DNA of 64,000 nt from Haloimpatiens sp042688525 (GCF_042688525.2 NZ_JBHWAB010000001.1:1364001-1428000); one strand, 5' to 3'; positions 1 through 7,932 are shown, counted from the first letter of the stretch. The notes: generated by a model not told the origin, from the letters alone. Program-made: numbers and translations.

Positions 1-191
1 ATTTCAGCTTTGATATTTTCACTATAATTTTTTGCTTCTCCAGTTAAATATGTTATTTCAGCAGTAGTACTGTTAACTTTTTTAATTACTTGAGCTATAT
101 CGCCTTTTTTAACTACGATATATTTTCCATTTGGAAGTTTGATTTTATGAATTTTTTTAAAAACTATTTTTTGCCCTAATTTAAGTTTCAT
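1..191 (-). CDS. Hypothetical protein, N-terminal part (cut by window edge)
   Basis: I do not recognise this gene. It begins with ATG at 191 behind a good ribosome site (AGGGGTGATA) and runs off the left edge after 63 codons without a stop. The visible part starts MKLKLGQKIVFKKI and is rich in Lys, Ile and Val with alternating short hydrophobic stretches, which suggests a small beta-rich soluble domain. There is no signal peptide or membrane segment in the visible part. The gene points the same way as the selenoprotein gene on its right, 139 bases away. Confidence 0.5.
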   Translation of the reverse strand, partial: MKLKLGQKIVFKKIHKIKLPNGKYIVVKKGDIAQVIKKVNSTTAEITYLTGEAKNYSENIKAE

Positions 192-330
192 TATATCACC
201 CCTATTATATATGAATATATTATGTTAAAAATAAAATTATATTTAGAATAACATAATAATAAATCGTAGAGAAGAACGAAATACTTTATATCATATATGC
301 TAAAATAGAGTTTTTTAAAGTGAAAAAATT

Positions 331-627
331 TTAATTAGGAAGTGAAATACCTTTACATCCAAATATTGTACCTATAAAAGGTAAGTTAACTTTTTTATAA
401 ATATATATTTCATCTTGAATAGTTAGAGCTTTACTAATAAAAACTTTTACACCTTTAAATTCAAATGTTTTATAGTATTCCATATTAGATGGGTAATCTG
501 AAATCTCAATCCAGAGATTTCTTATTGGAACACCGCCTCAACCACAGGAACTTGTAATAGGTTTTATTATAAAGTTTGAATTTTTGTTTAAAACTATTTT
601 TAAAGCTTTTTCTTCTATTTTCAACAT
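331..627 (-). CDS. HesB-related selenoprotein (in-frame TGA read as selenocysteine)
   Basis: Reading from ATG 627 (ribosome site GGTGAT) gives 29 codons, a TGA at 540-538, then 68 more codons to TAA at 333-331: 98 residues in all. The residues around the TGA are SSCG-U-GGVPIRNLW, and the protein ends GTIFGCKGISLPN. This fits the known HesB-related selenoprotein family, small relatives of IscA/HesB Fe-S carriers in which Sec replaces a conserved Cys. The frame stays open and family-like after the TGA, and a hairpin with bacterial SECIS features follows at the expected distance, so a nonsense mutation is unlikely. The exact role of the family is unknown; binding of metal, Fe-S or sulfur is an inference. 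An alternative ATG lies at 639. A standard gene caller would split or miss this gene. Confidence 0.85.
500..521 (-). promoter_or_regulatory. Bacterial SECIS-like hairpin
   Basis: On the minus strand GAAATCTC (521-514) pairs perfectly with GAGATTTC (507-500) around the 6-base loop TGGATT. The apical loop starts 24 bases after the TGA at 540-538 and has a G in its second position. Both fit the published description of bacterial SECIS elements: loop 16-37 bases from the UGA and a G among the first two loop bases. Confidence 0.75.
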
Positions 628-653
628 AATTATCACCATCCATAAAATTATTG

Positions 654-707
654 TATACCCATACTAGGTATATAATAATTTTATGATTTATAACAAAAGT
701 ATGTCAA
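654..707 (-). promoter_or_regulatory. Promoter and operator-like palindrome of the selenoprotein gene
   Basis: On the minus strand TTGACA (707-702) is followed after 18 bases by TAAAAT (683-678). Right at the expected start of transcription lies the inverted repeat TATACC-N7-GGTATA (654-672). Its shape, with ATACC half sites, resembles operators of the CsoR/CstR family, but this is only a resemblance. Confidence 0.5.
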
Positions 708-737
708 TGTAATAAATATGTAAGATAATCTTATAAT

Positions 738-767
738 TTGAAATAATACTTTTTTTTATGTTATAAT
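738..767 (+). promoter_or_regulatory. Promoter of yebC
   Basis: TTGAAA (738-743), an 18-base spacer and TATAAT (762-767) with an extended TG three bases upstream form a good vegetative promoter about 90 bases before the yebC start. Confidence 0.6.
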
Positions 768-858
768 AAGTATGTTTGTACAATTTGTAATATGATTATA
801 CATTATGTCAATGGAACTAATGTAATTAATCTCAGATATAGTTAGGAGGAAGTTATAT

Positions 859-1599
859 ATGTCAGGACATTCAAAGTGGCATAATATACAAGCTAAAAAA
901 AGTAAAACAGATGCCAAAAGAGGAAAGATATTCACAAAATTAGGAAAGGAATTAACAGTTGCAGCTAAAACAGGAGGTTCTAATCCAGAAATTAATACTA
1001 AATTAAGAGACATTATAGCAAAAGCAAAATCAGCTAATATGCCATCAGATACTATAAGTAGAGTTATAAAGAAAGCAGCAGGAGAACTAGATGGTGTAAC
1101 TTATGATGAAATAGTTTATGAAGGATATGGCCCATGTGGTGTTGCTGTTATAGTAAATGTTTTAACAGATAACAAAAATAGAAGTGCAGGAAATGTAAGA
1201 CATCTATTTGATAAAAGTGGTGGAAATTTAGGAGCTAGTGGATGCGTTTCATGGATGTTTGAGAAAAAGGGTCAAATTATGATAGCAAGAAAAGAAGAAA
1301 TGGATGAAGATGAAGTTATGATGCAAGCATTAGATGCTGGTGCAGAAGATTTTTCAGCTTCAGAAGAAGGCTTTGAAATAGTAACTTTACCAGAAGATTT
1401 TGCTGAGGTTAGAGAAAGTTTAGAAGCAGCAGGATACCAATTTGAATCTGCAGAAATAACAATGATTCCAAATAATACTGTAGAAGTAGATATGGATGCT
1501 GCAGCAAAAGTTGAAAGACTTATTGATAATCTTGAAGATGATGACGACGTTCAAGATGTATATCATAATGCTGATTTTCCAGATGAATTTGAAGGTTAA
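859..1599 (+). CDS. yebC: YebC/PmpR family protein
   Basis: A 246-residue member of the YebC/PmpR family, recognised from the near-invariant N-terminus MSGHSKWHNIQAKK and the three-domain length typical of the family. Family members act as DNA-binding regulators or, in recent work on Bacillus YebC homologues, as translation factors that help ribosomes through proline-rich stretches. The C-terminus is acidic (DDDDDVQ). The start has the ribosome site TTAGGAGGAAG. The gene heads the yebC-bofC-ruvAB neighbourhood common in Firmicutes but is closed off by its own terminator at 1719. Confidence 0.95.
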   Translation: MSGHSKWHNIQAKKSKTDAKRGKIFTKLGKELTVAAKTGGSNPEINTKLRDIIAKAKSANMPSDTISRVIKKAAGELDGVTYDEIVYEGYGPCGVAVIVNVLTDNKNRSAGNVRHLFDKSGGNLGASGCVSWMFEKKGQIMIARKEEMDEDEVMMQALDAGAEDFSASEEGFEIVTLPEDFAEVRESLEAAGYQFESAEITMIPNNTVEVDMDAAAKVERLIDNLEDDDDVQDVYHNADFPDEFEG

Positions 1600-1718
1600 G
1601 CAATATCAACAGGTTTCAACTTTGAGCAGATTTTTATGATTACTACATACGTCAAAAAAAGCTGTTCATTAAGGTATATATCAAATTTAGTATTTCTTTG
1701 ATTAAGGTATACGAAATT

Positions 1719-1776
1719 AATCACTCTTTATGTGAATGTAACTAAAATTACATTTAGTAGAGAGTGATTTTTTTGT
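1719..1776 (+). terminator. Terminator after yebC
   Basis: AATCACTCT (1719-1727) pairs with AGAGTGATT (1761-1769), with a further inner stem ATGTAA/TTACAT, followed by a T run. The gap 1600-1924 holds nothing else that I can name, apart from an open but startless stretch at 1768-1863. Confidence 0.8.
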
Positions 1777-1924
1777 TACTTGAAATGGTACGAAAATGTC
1801 CAAGCTGTTAATGGAAATGATTTAATAGATTTAGCAGATAAGTTATATTCATTTAGAAGTTGAATTTATGAATAATGAATAAATTAGTAAAAAATGGACA
1901 TAATACCATGTGAGGAGTGATATT

Positions 1925-2533
1925 ATGTCTAAAAGAAAACTATACACAGTATGTTGTGTGATATTAGCAATAGTTGTTTTTGGTGGGTCTTATTATTTAT
2001 ATTTAAATAGATATAAAGATAATAAAAAATCACAGCCTAAATCTGAAGTTAGTAGTAATACAGTGATGGGTAAAGTTGATTTTAAAAATGTTGTAAACAA
2101 CAAAACTAAGTTAATATTCAAAACAATATATATGAAAAGTGGAAGTGAATCTCTTGAAGAGAAGATAGTAGGTAAGGATGCTAAAGAGTTAATTGGATTT
2201 GATAGAGCGAAAATAGAAGAAAAATATACTAACAAAGGTTTTGATGTTGAAAAAATGAATAATAGCGAAATTATATTGATTAAAAGAGAGGATAAGTATG
2301 CACCTGATAAATATGTTGTTGGAATTAAAAAAACAGATAATGGTGAATATTTAGCTATTTTTAGAACTGATAATGAAGGTAATTTGTGTATTGAAAATGA
2401 AAAAGATATAACAGCTATAAATATTAAAGTATTAAGAGATGGAGATATTGAGTTATTGAGAAATGGTTGTAGTGATTTTGAATTTAACAATAAAGAGAAA
2501 GCACAAGAGCTGATATCAGAATATGAATCTTAA
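1925..2533 (+). CDS. BofC-like protein, membrane-anchored
   Basis: This 202-residue protein starts at ATG 1925, chosen because GAGGAGTGATATT precedes it; an in-frame GTG at 1910 lies upstream of that site. Residues 6-27 form one hydrophobic segment (VCCVILAIVVFGGSYYLYL), so most of the protein should sit outside the membrane. The C-terminal half, ending with a DGDIELLRNG-type segment, resembles the C-terminal domain of BofC, which in Bacillus modulates SpoIVB signalling between forespore and mother cell. The position just upstream of ruvA matches bofC in Bacillus. The assignment rests on context plus weak sequence likeness. A role in sporulation is inferred. Confidence 0.65.
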   Translation: MSKRKLYTVCCVILAIVVFGGSYYLYLNRYKDNKKSQPKSEVSSNTVMGKVDFKNVVNNKTKLIFKTIYMKSGSESLEEKIVGKDAKELIGFDRAKIEEKYTNKGFDVEKMNNSEIILIKREDKYAPDKYVVGIKKTDNGEYLAIFRTDNEGNLCIENEKDITAINIKVLRDGDIELLRNGCSDFEFNNKEKAQELISEYES

Positions 2534-2577
2534 TAGTATTTGTGCATATTTAAAGTACAATATTTTAAAATTAATAG

Positions 2578-2644
2578 AAGCATATATAGAATAAAAAGTG
2601 TGTGCAAATTTTATAATGCAATACCTTTTTAGCTATATATGCTT
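2578..2644. repeat. Inverted repeat between bofC-like gene and ruvA
   Basis: AAGCATATATAG (2578-2589) is perfectly complementary to CTATATATGCTT (2633-2644), 43 bases apart. It could be a weak terminator or a remnant of a palindromic element; there is only a short T stretch after it. Confidence 0.35.
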
Positions 2645-2741
2645 TTGTTCTTGAATAAATTTTGTTAAGATGGTAAAGTAGTATATAGTCCTATGAATTA
2701 GTTAAATAATAAAGATTTAACATTTGAAAGGAATGTATAGT

Positions 2742-3332
2742 GTGTACGAATATATAAAAGGAATTTATATGGGATTTAATAAAGAATATATTGTCATTGA
2801 AAATAATGGTATGGGTTATAAGATATATACTTCAGGAAGTACTATGGCAAAAATGCCAAAAAAGAATGAGAGCGTAACCATTTATACTATTCAAATTGTA
2901 AGAGAAGATTTTATTGGATTATATGGCTTTCTTACTAAGGAAGAACTTGAATTGTTTAATTTAGTATTAACTGTTTCTGGAGTAGGGCCTAAAGCTGCAT
3001 TGTCTTTATTATCTATAAATAATGTAGATAATCTAAAGCGTGCTATAGTTATGGGAGATGAAAAGATAATAACTAAAGCTCCTGGGATTGGTAAAAAAAT
3101 TGCTAAAAGAATTATATTGGAAATTAAAGATAAAATTGAATTAGAAGATGATATGCTTCAACAATATGACGAAGATAAGAACCAAAACGATAAGATAGTA
3201 AAAGAAGCTTTAGAAGCATTAATTGCTTTAGGATATACTGAAAGAGAAGCAAAAAGAGCATTAAATAATGTAGATAAAACAGAACCTATAGAAAATATAA
3301 TTAAAAATTGTTTAAAAAGTTTAATGAATTGA
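2742..3332 (+). CDS. ruvA: Holliday junction branch migration protein RuvA
   Basis: RuvA binds four-way DNA junctions as a tetramer and loads the RuvB motor. I place the start at GTG 2742 (VYEYIKGIYMG), since AAAGGAATG lies at good distance and RuvA normally begins at this point; that gives 196 residues, the family norm. The N-terminal OB domain is followed by two helix-hairpin-helix motifs (VSGVGPKAALSLLS and APGIGKKIAKRIILEI) and a C-terminal UBA-like domain (ALIALGYTEREAKRAL) that contacts RuvB. ruvB follows 13 bases downstream. RuvC is not encoded here, as is common in Firmicutes. Confidence 0.95.
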   Translation: MYEYIKGIYMGFNKEYIVIENNGMGYKIYTSGSTMAKMPKKNESVTIYTIQIVREDFIGLYGFLTKEELELFNLVLTVSGVGPKAALSLLSINNVDNLKRAIVMGDEKIITKAPGIGKKIAKRIILEIKDKIELEDDMLQQYDEDKNQNDKIVKEALEALIALGYTEREAKRALNNVDKTEPIENIIKNCLKSLMN

Positions 3333-3345
3333 GGTGAAAAGATAT

Positions 3346-4386
3346 ATGGAGAATAGATTAGTTACAGCTTCTACAATAGAAGGAGATTTTGAAAATGAAT
3401 ATTCTCTAAGACCTCAAAATTTTAGTGAGTATATAGGTCAGGAAAAAGTTAAAGAGAAATTAGATATATTTGTAAAAGCTGCAAAAACTAGAAATGAAGC
3501 ATTGGATCATGTTTTATTGTATGGACCGCCAGGACTTGGTAAAACAACATTGGCAAATATAATTGCAAAAGAAATGAGTGGAAATTTAAAAGTTACTTCA
3601 GGGCCTGCTATAGAAAGAGCTGGAGATTTAGCGGCTATTCTTACTAGTTTAAATGAATTTGATGTTTTGTTCATAGATGAAATACATAGACTAAACAGAG
3701 CAGTAGAAGAAATATTATACCCTGCTATGGAAGATTATTCGTTAGATATAATTATTGGCAAGGGAGCTGCAGCAAAGTCTATACGGTTAGATTTACCTAA
3801 ATTCACTTTAATAGGTGCTACTACAAGAGTGGGATTATTAACTTCTCCACTTAGAGATAGATTTGGAGTTCTATGTCCTATGGAGTTTTATAATGAGAAG
3901 GAATTAACATATATAATTTCAAGATCTTCTAAAATATTAGGTGTAGAAATTACAGAAGAGGGAGCAGTAGAATTAGCTAAACGCTCTAGAGGAACTCCTA
4001 GAATAGCTAATAGATTATTAAAAAGGGTAAGAGATTATTGTGAAGTTAAAGGAAATGGAACAATAGACTTAAATACTGCAAAAGGCGGATTGAATTTATT
4101 GGATGTTGATGAAGAAGGCTTTGACAGTATTGATAATAAAATTCTCAATGCTATAGTAGATAACTTTAAAGGAGGACCTGTTGGATTAGAAACTTTGGCC
4201 TATTTTATTGGGGAAGAGTTAGATACTATTGAGGACGTGTATGAACCGTATTTAATGCAAAAAGGTTTTATAATAAGAACTCCAAGAGGAAGAGTTGCTA
4301 CGGAAAAGGCATTTAAGCATCTTAAAAAAGAAAAAGTATATTCAAATAAGGATTCTAATCAAATTTCAATATTTAAAAATTCATAA
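3346..4386 (+). CDS. ruvB: Holliday junction DNA helicase RuvB
   Basis: The hexameric AAA+ motor that drives branch migration with RuvA. The start is ATG 3346 behind GAGGTGAAA, giving 346 residues. Walker A is YGPPGLGKTTLA, Walker B is LFIDEIHRLN, followed by sensor 1 (GATTR) and the arginine finger region (SPLRDRFG). A winged-helix domain closes the protein (YLMQKGFIIRTPRGRVAT). It is coupled tightly to ruvA and followed 23 bases later by queA. Confidence 0.97.
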   Translation: MENRLVTASTIEGDFENEYSLRPQNFSEYIGQEKVKEKLDIFVKAAKTRNEALDHVLLYGPPGLGKTTLANIIAKEMSGNLKVTSGPAIERAGDLAAILTSLNEFDVLFIDEIHRLNRAVEEILYPAMEDYSLDIIIGKGAAAKSIRLDLPKFTLIGATTRVGLLTSPLRDRFGVLCPMEFYNEKELTYIISRSSKILGVEITEEGAVELAKRSRGTPRIANRLLKRVRDYCEVKGNGTIDLNTAKGGLNLLDVDEEGFDSIDNKILNAIVDNFKGGPVGLETLAYFIGEELDTIEDVYEPYLMQKGFIIRTPRGRVATEKAFKHLKKEKVYSNKDSNQISIFKNS

Positions 4387-4409
4387 TACAGAAGAAGGAA
4401 GTGTTTAAG

Positions 4410-5438
4410 GTGGACGTAAAAGATTTTTATTTTGATTTACCAGAGGAACTTATAGCTCAGCATCCAGTTGAAAAAAGAGATGAATCAAGACTTATGGTTT
4501 TAGACAAAAAAACAGGAGAATTGGAGCATAAGCACTTTAAAGATATATTAGGTTATTTAAAAACAGGAGATTGTATTGTATTAAACAATACAAGGGTACT
4601 TCCTGCAAGACTTATTGGTAAAAAAGAAAAAACTGGTGGGAAAATGGAATTCTTATTGTTAAAGAGAATGGATAATGATAAATGGGAAGTGTTAGTTAAG
4701 CCTGGAAAAAGAGCTAAAATAGGAAGCGAATTTGAATTTGGTGATGGAAGATTAAAAGCAGAAGTGGTAGACATGGGTGAGGATGGTAGTAGAATTGTTC
4801 AATTTAAATATAGTGGAATATTTGAACAAGTTTTAGATGAACTTGGACAAATGCCATTACCTCCGTATATCACAGAAAGGTTAGATGATAGAGAAAGATA
4901 TCAAACAGTGTATTCTAAAGAAGTTGGTTCTGCAGCAGCACCAACAGCGGGATTGCATTTTACAGAAGAGTTACTGAAAAAAATAAAGGAAAAAGGTATA
5001 AAAATTGTATTCTTAACTTTACATGTTGGACTTGGAACTTTTAGACCAGTTAAAGCGGATAAAGTTGAAGAACACCATATGCATTCTGAATATTATAGTA
5101 TGTCAAAAGAAAGTGCAGATATAATTAATAAGACAAAAGAAAATGGAGGAAAAGTAATAGCTGTAGGTACAACATCATGTAGAACACTAGAAACTATAGG
5201 CCGTGATAATGATGGAAAAGCTATAGAACAGTCAGGATGGACGAATATATTTATTTATCCAGGTTATAAATTTAAAATAGTAGATGCCTTAATTACAAAT
5301 TTTCATTTGCCTGAATCTACATTAATTATGCTTGTGAGCACATTGGCTGGAAGAGAAAATATAATGAATGCTTATAACACAGCGGTAGAAGAGAGATATA
5401 GATTTTTTAGTTTTGGAGATGCTATGTTTATTAGGTAG
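4410..5438 (+). CDS. queA: S-adenosylmethionine:tRNA ribosyltransferase-isomerase
   Basis: QueA transfers and isomerises the ribose of AdoMet onto preQ1 in tRNA to make epoxyqueuosine. The family N-terminus (DFYFDLPEELIAQHP) and the conserved GSAAAPTAGLHFT and NFHLPESTLIMLV motifs are present. GTG 4410 is preferred as start because AGAAGGAAG lies eight bases before it; an in-frame GTG at 4401 would add three residues. Length is about 342 residues, normal. With tgt it forms the queuosine pair of the ruvAB-queA-tgt-yajC cluster. Confidence 0.95.
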   Translation: MDVKDFYFDLPEELIAQHPVEKRDESRLMVLDKKTGELEHKHFKDILGYLKTGDCIVLNNTRVLPARLIGKKEKTGGKMEFLLLKRMDNDKWEVLVKPGKRAKIGSEFEFGDGRLKAEVVDMGEDGSRIVQFKYSGIFEQVLDELGQMPLPPYITERLDDRERYQTVYSKEVGSAAAPTAGLHFTEELLKKIKEKGIKIVFLTLHVGLGTFRPVKADKVEEHHMHSEYYSMSKESADIINKTKENGGKVIAVGTTSCRTLETIGRDNDGKAIEQSGWTNIFIYPGYKFKIVDALITNFHLPESTLIMLVSTLAGRENIMNAYNTAVEERYRFFSFGDAMFIR

Positions 5439-5574
5439 CAAAGATTAATTTTATTATTTGTATACCATTTTTTTATTATTGTTAAAATTTAATAAGTAAT
5501 TATTTAATATACTTTATGATAATTAAATCGTTAGACAAAAATTTGGATAAAAAGTGTACAGAGGAAGTGTTTAG

Positions 5575-6711
5575 ATGGGTAAATATACATTACTTAAAAA
5601 AAGTGAAAAAGTAAGACGTGGAAGGTTTGAAACAGTACATGGTACTATAGAAACACCAGTGTTTATGAATGTTGGAACTCTTGCTGCAATTAAGGGTGCT
5701 GTATCTTCTATGGATTTAAAAGAAATAGAATGTCAAGTGGAATTATCAAATACATATCATTTGCATTTAAGACCAGGAGACAAAGTAGTAAAAAAATTAG
5801 GTGGATTACATAAATTTATGAATTGGGATAGACCAATTTTAACAGATTCAGGTGGATTCCAAGTATTTTCATTGGCAAAAATTAGAAAAATAAAAGAAGA
5901 AGGAGTTTATTTTAACTCACATATAGATGGTAGAAGAATATTTATGGGACCAGAAGAAAGTATGCAAATACAAAGTAATTTAGGTTCTACTATAGCAATG
6001 GCTTTTGATGAATGTATTCCTAATCCATCTCCAAGAGATTATGTTGTAAATTCGGTAGCTAGAACAACAAGATGGCTTGAAAGATGTAAAAAAGAGATGG
6101 ATAGATTAAATTCTCTTTCTGATACTGTCAATAAACATCAAATGTTATTTGGTATAAACCAAGGTGGTGTTTATGAAGACATTAGAATTGAACATGCTAA
6201 AACAATTTCTAAAATGAACCTAGATGGTTATGCTATAGGTGGATTAGCAGTTGGTGAAACACATGAAGAAATGTATAGAATCATTGATGCTGTTGTTCCA
6301 CATCTGCCTCAAGAAAAGCCTATATATTTAATGGGAGTAGGACTTCCAAGTAATATATTAGAGGCTGTAGATAGAGGAGTTGACTTTTTTGATTGTGTTC
6401 TTCCAGCAAGAAATGGAAGGCATGGACATGTATTTACTAAACATGGTAAAATTAACTTGATGAATGCTAAGTTTGAATTGGATGATGCTCCTATTGATGA
6501 AGGATGTCAATGTCCTGCGTGTAGACACTATTCAAGAGCATACATAAGACATTTATTTAAAGCAAAGGAAATGTTAGCAATGAGATTATGTGTTCTTCAC
6601 AACTTATATTTCTATAATAAGCTTATGGAAGATATAAGAAACTCTATAGATGGAGATTATTTTAAAGAGTTTAAAGAAGAAAAATTAGCTAACTGGAATG
6701 GAAGAGCATAA
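5575..6711 (+). CDS. tgt: Queuine/preQ1 tRNA-guanine transglycosylase
   Basis: Tgt exchanges guanine 34 of GUN-anticodon tRNAs for preQ1. The 378-residue protein has the substrate-pocket motif DSGGFQVFSL, the catalytic-aspartate region (FFDCVLPARNGRHG) and the zinc site CQCPACRHYSRAYIRHL. The start ATG 5575 follows GAGGAAGTG. A 136-base AT-rich gap separates it from queA with no terminator that I can see, so the two may be co-transcribed. Confidence 0.97.
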   Translation: MGKYTLLKKSEKVRRGRFETVHGTIETPVFMNVGTLAAIKGAVSSMDLKEIECQVELSNTYHLHLRPGDKVVKKLGGLHKFMNWDRPILTDSGGFQVFSLAKIRKIKEEGVYFNSHIDGRRIFMGPEESMQIQSNLGSTIAMAFDECIPNPSPRDYVVNSVARTTRWLERCKKEMDRLNSLSDTVNKHQMLFGINQGGVYEDIRIEHAKTISKMNLDGYAIGGLAVGETHEEMYRIIDAVVPHLPQEKPIYLMGVGLPSNILEAVDRGVDFFDCVLPARNGRHGHVFTKHGKINLMNAKFELDDAPIDEGCQCPACRHYSRAYIRHLFKAKEMLAMRLCVLHNLYFYNKLMEDIRNSIDGDYFKEFKEEKLANWNGRA

Positions 6712-6762
6712 TAAATTTTTATAATAAAGTTTTTTATGTATAAATTAATGAGGAGGGGTAAC

Positions 6763-7050
6763 ATGGAAAATATAGTAGGGTTTTTACCATTGATAGGTGC
6801 CATTGTGGTGTTTTATTTAATAATATTTATACCAGAAAACAAAAGAAAGAAAAAATTTAGAGCGATGCTTGATAACTTAAAGGTTAACGATGAAGTAATG
6901 ACTAGAGGAGGCATTATAGGAAGTATAGTAAATATAAAAGATGACTATATTATAATGCAAACTGGTCCAAATAACGTTAGAATTAAGTTATCAAAAAATG
7001 GTATAGCAACAATATTAGATAAAAACGAAAATAGTGAAATTGCTAAATAA
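6763..7050 (+). CDS. yajC: Preprotein translocase subunit YajC
   Basis: A 95-residue accessory protein of the SecDF complex. The N-terminal membrane helix (VGFLPLIGAIVVFYLIIF) is followed by PENKRKKKF and a small cytoplasmic domain with the family pattern NDEVMTRGGIIGSI. The start is ATG 6763 behind AGGAGGGGTAAC. secD and secF lie 2.4 kb downstream, separated by the SCIFF genes. A terminator follows directly. Confidence 0.95.
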   Translation: MENIVGFLPLIGAIVVFYLIIFIPENKRKKKFRAMLDNLKVNDEVMTRGGIIGSIVNIKDDYIIMQTGPNNVRIKLSKNGIATILDKNENSEIAK

Positions 7051-7059
7051 TGTTATTAA

Positions 7060-7106
7060 ACGCCTCTTATCTTCATATATTTTAGTAGATAGGGGGTGTT
7101 TTTATT
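7060..7106 (+). terminator. Terminator after yajC that contains the next gene's ribosome site
   Basis: ACGCCTCTTATCT (7060-7072) pairs with AGATAGGGGGTGT (7087-7099), with three G-U pairs, and is followed by TTTTTATTTT. The 3' arm contains the GGGGGTG that serves as ribosome site for the TTG start at 7107. Confidence 0.65.
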
Positions 7107-7472
7107 TTGAATAATAAAAAAATGAATTATGTTATCAATGGCTTAATAAGGGCTTTTATGATGACAGTAGGTTTTACAATAGTTTTTTCTGTTATCAATT
7201 ATTTTATTCCATCAATTGAAAGTGTTAAACATATTTTTATTTTAATACTTTCACTTGTGAGTATTATGTATGGGGCATTTTATGCTTCAAAAAAATCACA
7301 ACAAAAGGGTTGGCTATTAGGATTAATAATTGCACTAATGTATATGGTAATTATTTATTTAGTTTCTGTTATCGCAGGAAGAACAAATGCATTTGGACTA
7401 AGAGATTTATTAAGAATAATGTTAGCACTTCTAGTAGGAATGTTGTCAGGAATGCTGGGAATAAATATATAA
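7107..7472 (+). CDS. Small integral membrane protein, TIGR04086 family
   Basis: A 121-residue protein with four predicted membrane segments (about residues 10-32, 43-61, 67-89, 98-120), short loops and a charged N-terminus (NNKKMNYVINGLIRAF). Size and position after yajC match the TIGR04086/YrzE-like family of clostridia and bacilli, whose function is unknown. The start is TTG 7107; the ribosome site lies in the terminator arm upstream. An ATG at 7122 is a weaker alternative. Confidence 0.75.
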   Translation: MNNKKMNYVINGLIRAFMMTVGFTIVFSVINYFIPSIESVKHIFILILSLVSIMYGAFYASKKSQQKGWLLGLIIALMYMVIIYLVSVIAGRTNAFGLRDLLRIMLALLVGMLSGMLGINI

Positions 7473-7495
7473 TATAAATAGAACTTCTTTATTTA

Positions 7496-7524
7496 ACCTA
7501 TAGTTTATGATATAATCTATAGGT
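7496..7524 (+). promoter_or_regulatory. -10 box inside a perfect inverted repeat, upstream of the SCIFF gene
   Basis: ACCTATAG (7496-7503) and CTATAGGT (7517-7524) enclose TATAAT at 7511-7516. There is no good -35 box. The layout suggests an operator over the -10 region; a weak terminator for the preceding gene is the other reading. Confidence 0.4.
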
Positions 7525-7575
7525 GATGTTTTTGTATATTATATTATAATTAAAATATTGATTGGAGGAATTAAC

Positions 7576-7713
7576 ATGAAACATATAAAAACTGTAAACA
7601 AATCAAACATAAAAGAAAGTTTAAAAAGACCTGGATGCAAAGAATGTGCGAATTCATGCCAATCAGCATGTAAAACTTCTTGTACAGTCGCTAATTTAGC
7701 TTGTGAAAGATAG
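7576..7713 (+). CDS. scfA: Six-cysteine SCIFF peptide (ranthipeptide precursor)
   Basis: A 45-residue peptide starting MKHIKTVNKSN with six cysteines at positions 21, 24, 28, 32, 36 and 43. This is the 'six cysteines in forty-five residues' precursor found almost throughout Clostridia. The neighbouring radical-SAM enzyme installs Cys-Thr thioether links; Thr34 and Thr37 lie among the cysteines. The ribosome site is TTGGAGGAATTAAC. A terminator sits between it and the maturase gene, so the small peptide mRNA may be made in excess. Its biological role is still debated; quorum sensing and redox roles have been proposed. Confidence 0.95.
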   Translation: MKHIKTVNKSNIKESLKRPGCKECANSCQSACKTSCTVANLACER

Positions 7714-7732
7714 GTTAAATTGATATAATATC

Positions 7733-7767
7733 AAGCAGTAACGTATGTTACTGCTTTAAATTTTTTT
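7733..7767 (+). terminator. Terminator between SCIFF peptide and maturase
   Basis: AAGCAGTAAC (7733-7742), loop GTAT, GTTACTGCTT (7747-7756), then a T7 run at 7761-7767. A perfect 10-bp stem. Confidence 0.85.
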
Positions 7768-7883
7768 ATCCAATAGCTAAGTATTGCTAAGACTTTCTAT
7801 TATGAAAGAAGGGATACTAAGATTAATTGAGTAAATAATTTGTATTTTCTAAGTAATTGGTATTAAGTTTATGGATAATTTTA

Positions 7884-7932
7884 AATAACTTTCAGATAGA
7901 GTACAAACTTCATCTGAATTTAAGTTTCAATT
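7884..7932. repeat. Dispersed hairpin repeat, copy A
   Basis: TTCAGATAGAGT (7891-7902) and ACTTCATCTGAA (7907-7918) form an imperfect hairpin with a 4-base loop. The segment 7901-7932 matches 27 of 32 bases of copy B at 47261-47292. It ends 18 bases before the maturase start, directly upstream of its ribosome site. Confidence 0.65.

Noticed and set aside
1768..1863. Open stretch after yebC reading KWYENVQAVNGNDLIDLADK to a stop
   Set aside because: It lacks an ATG/GTG start and ribosome site and begins inside the terminator. It may be a gene remnant, but nothing supports a working gene.
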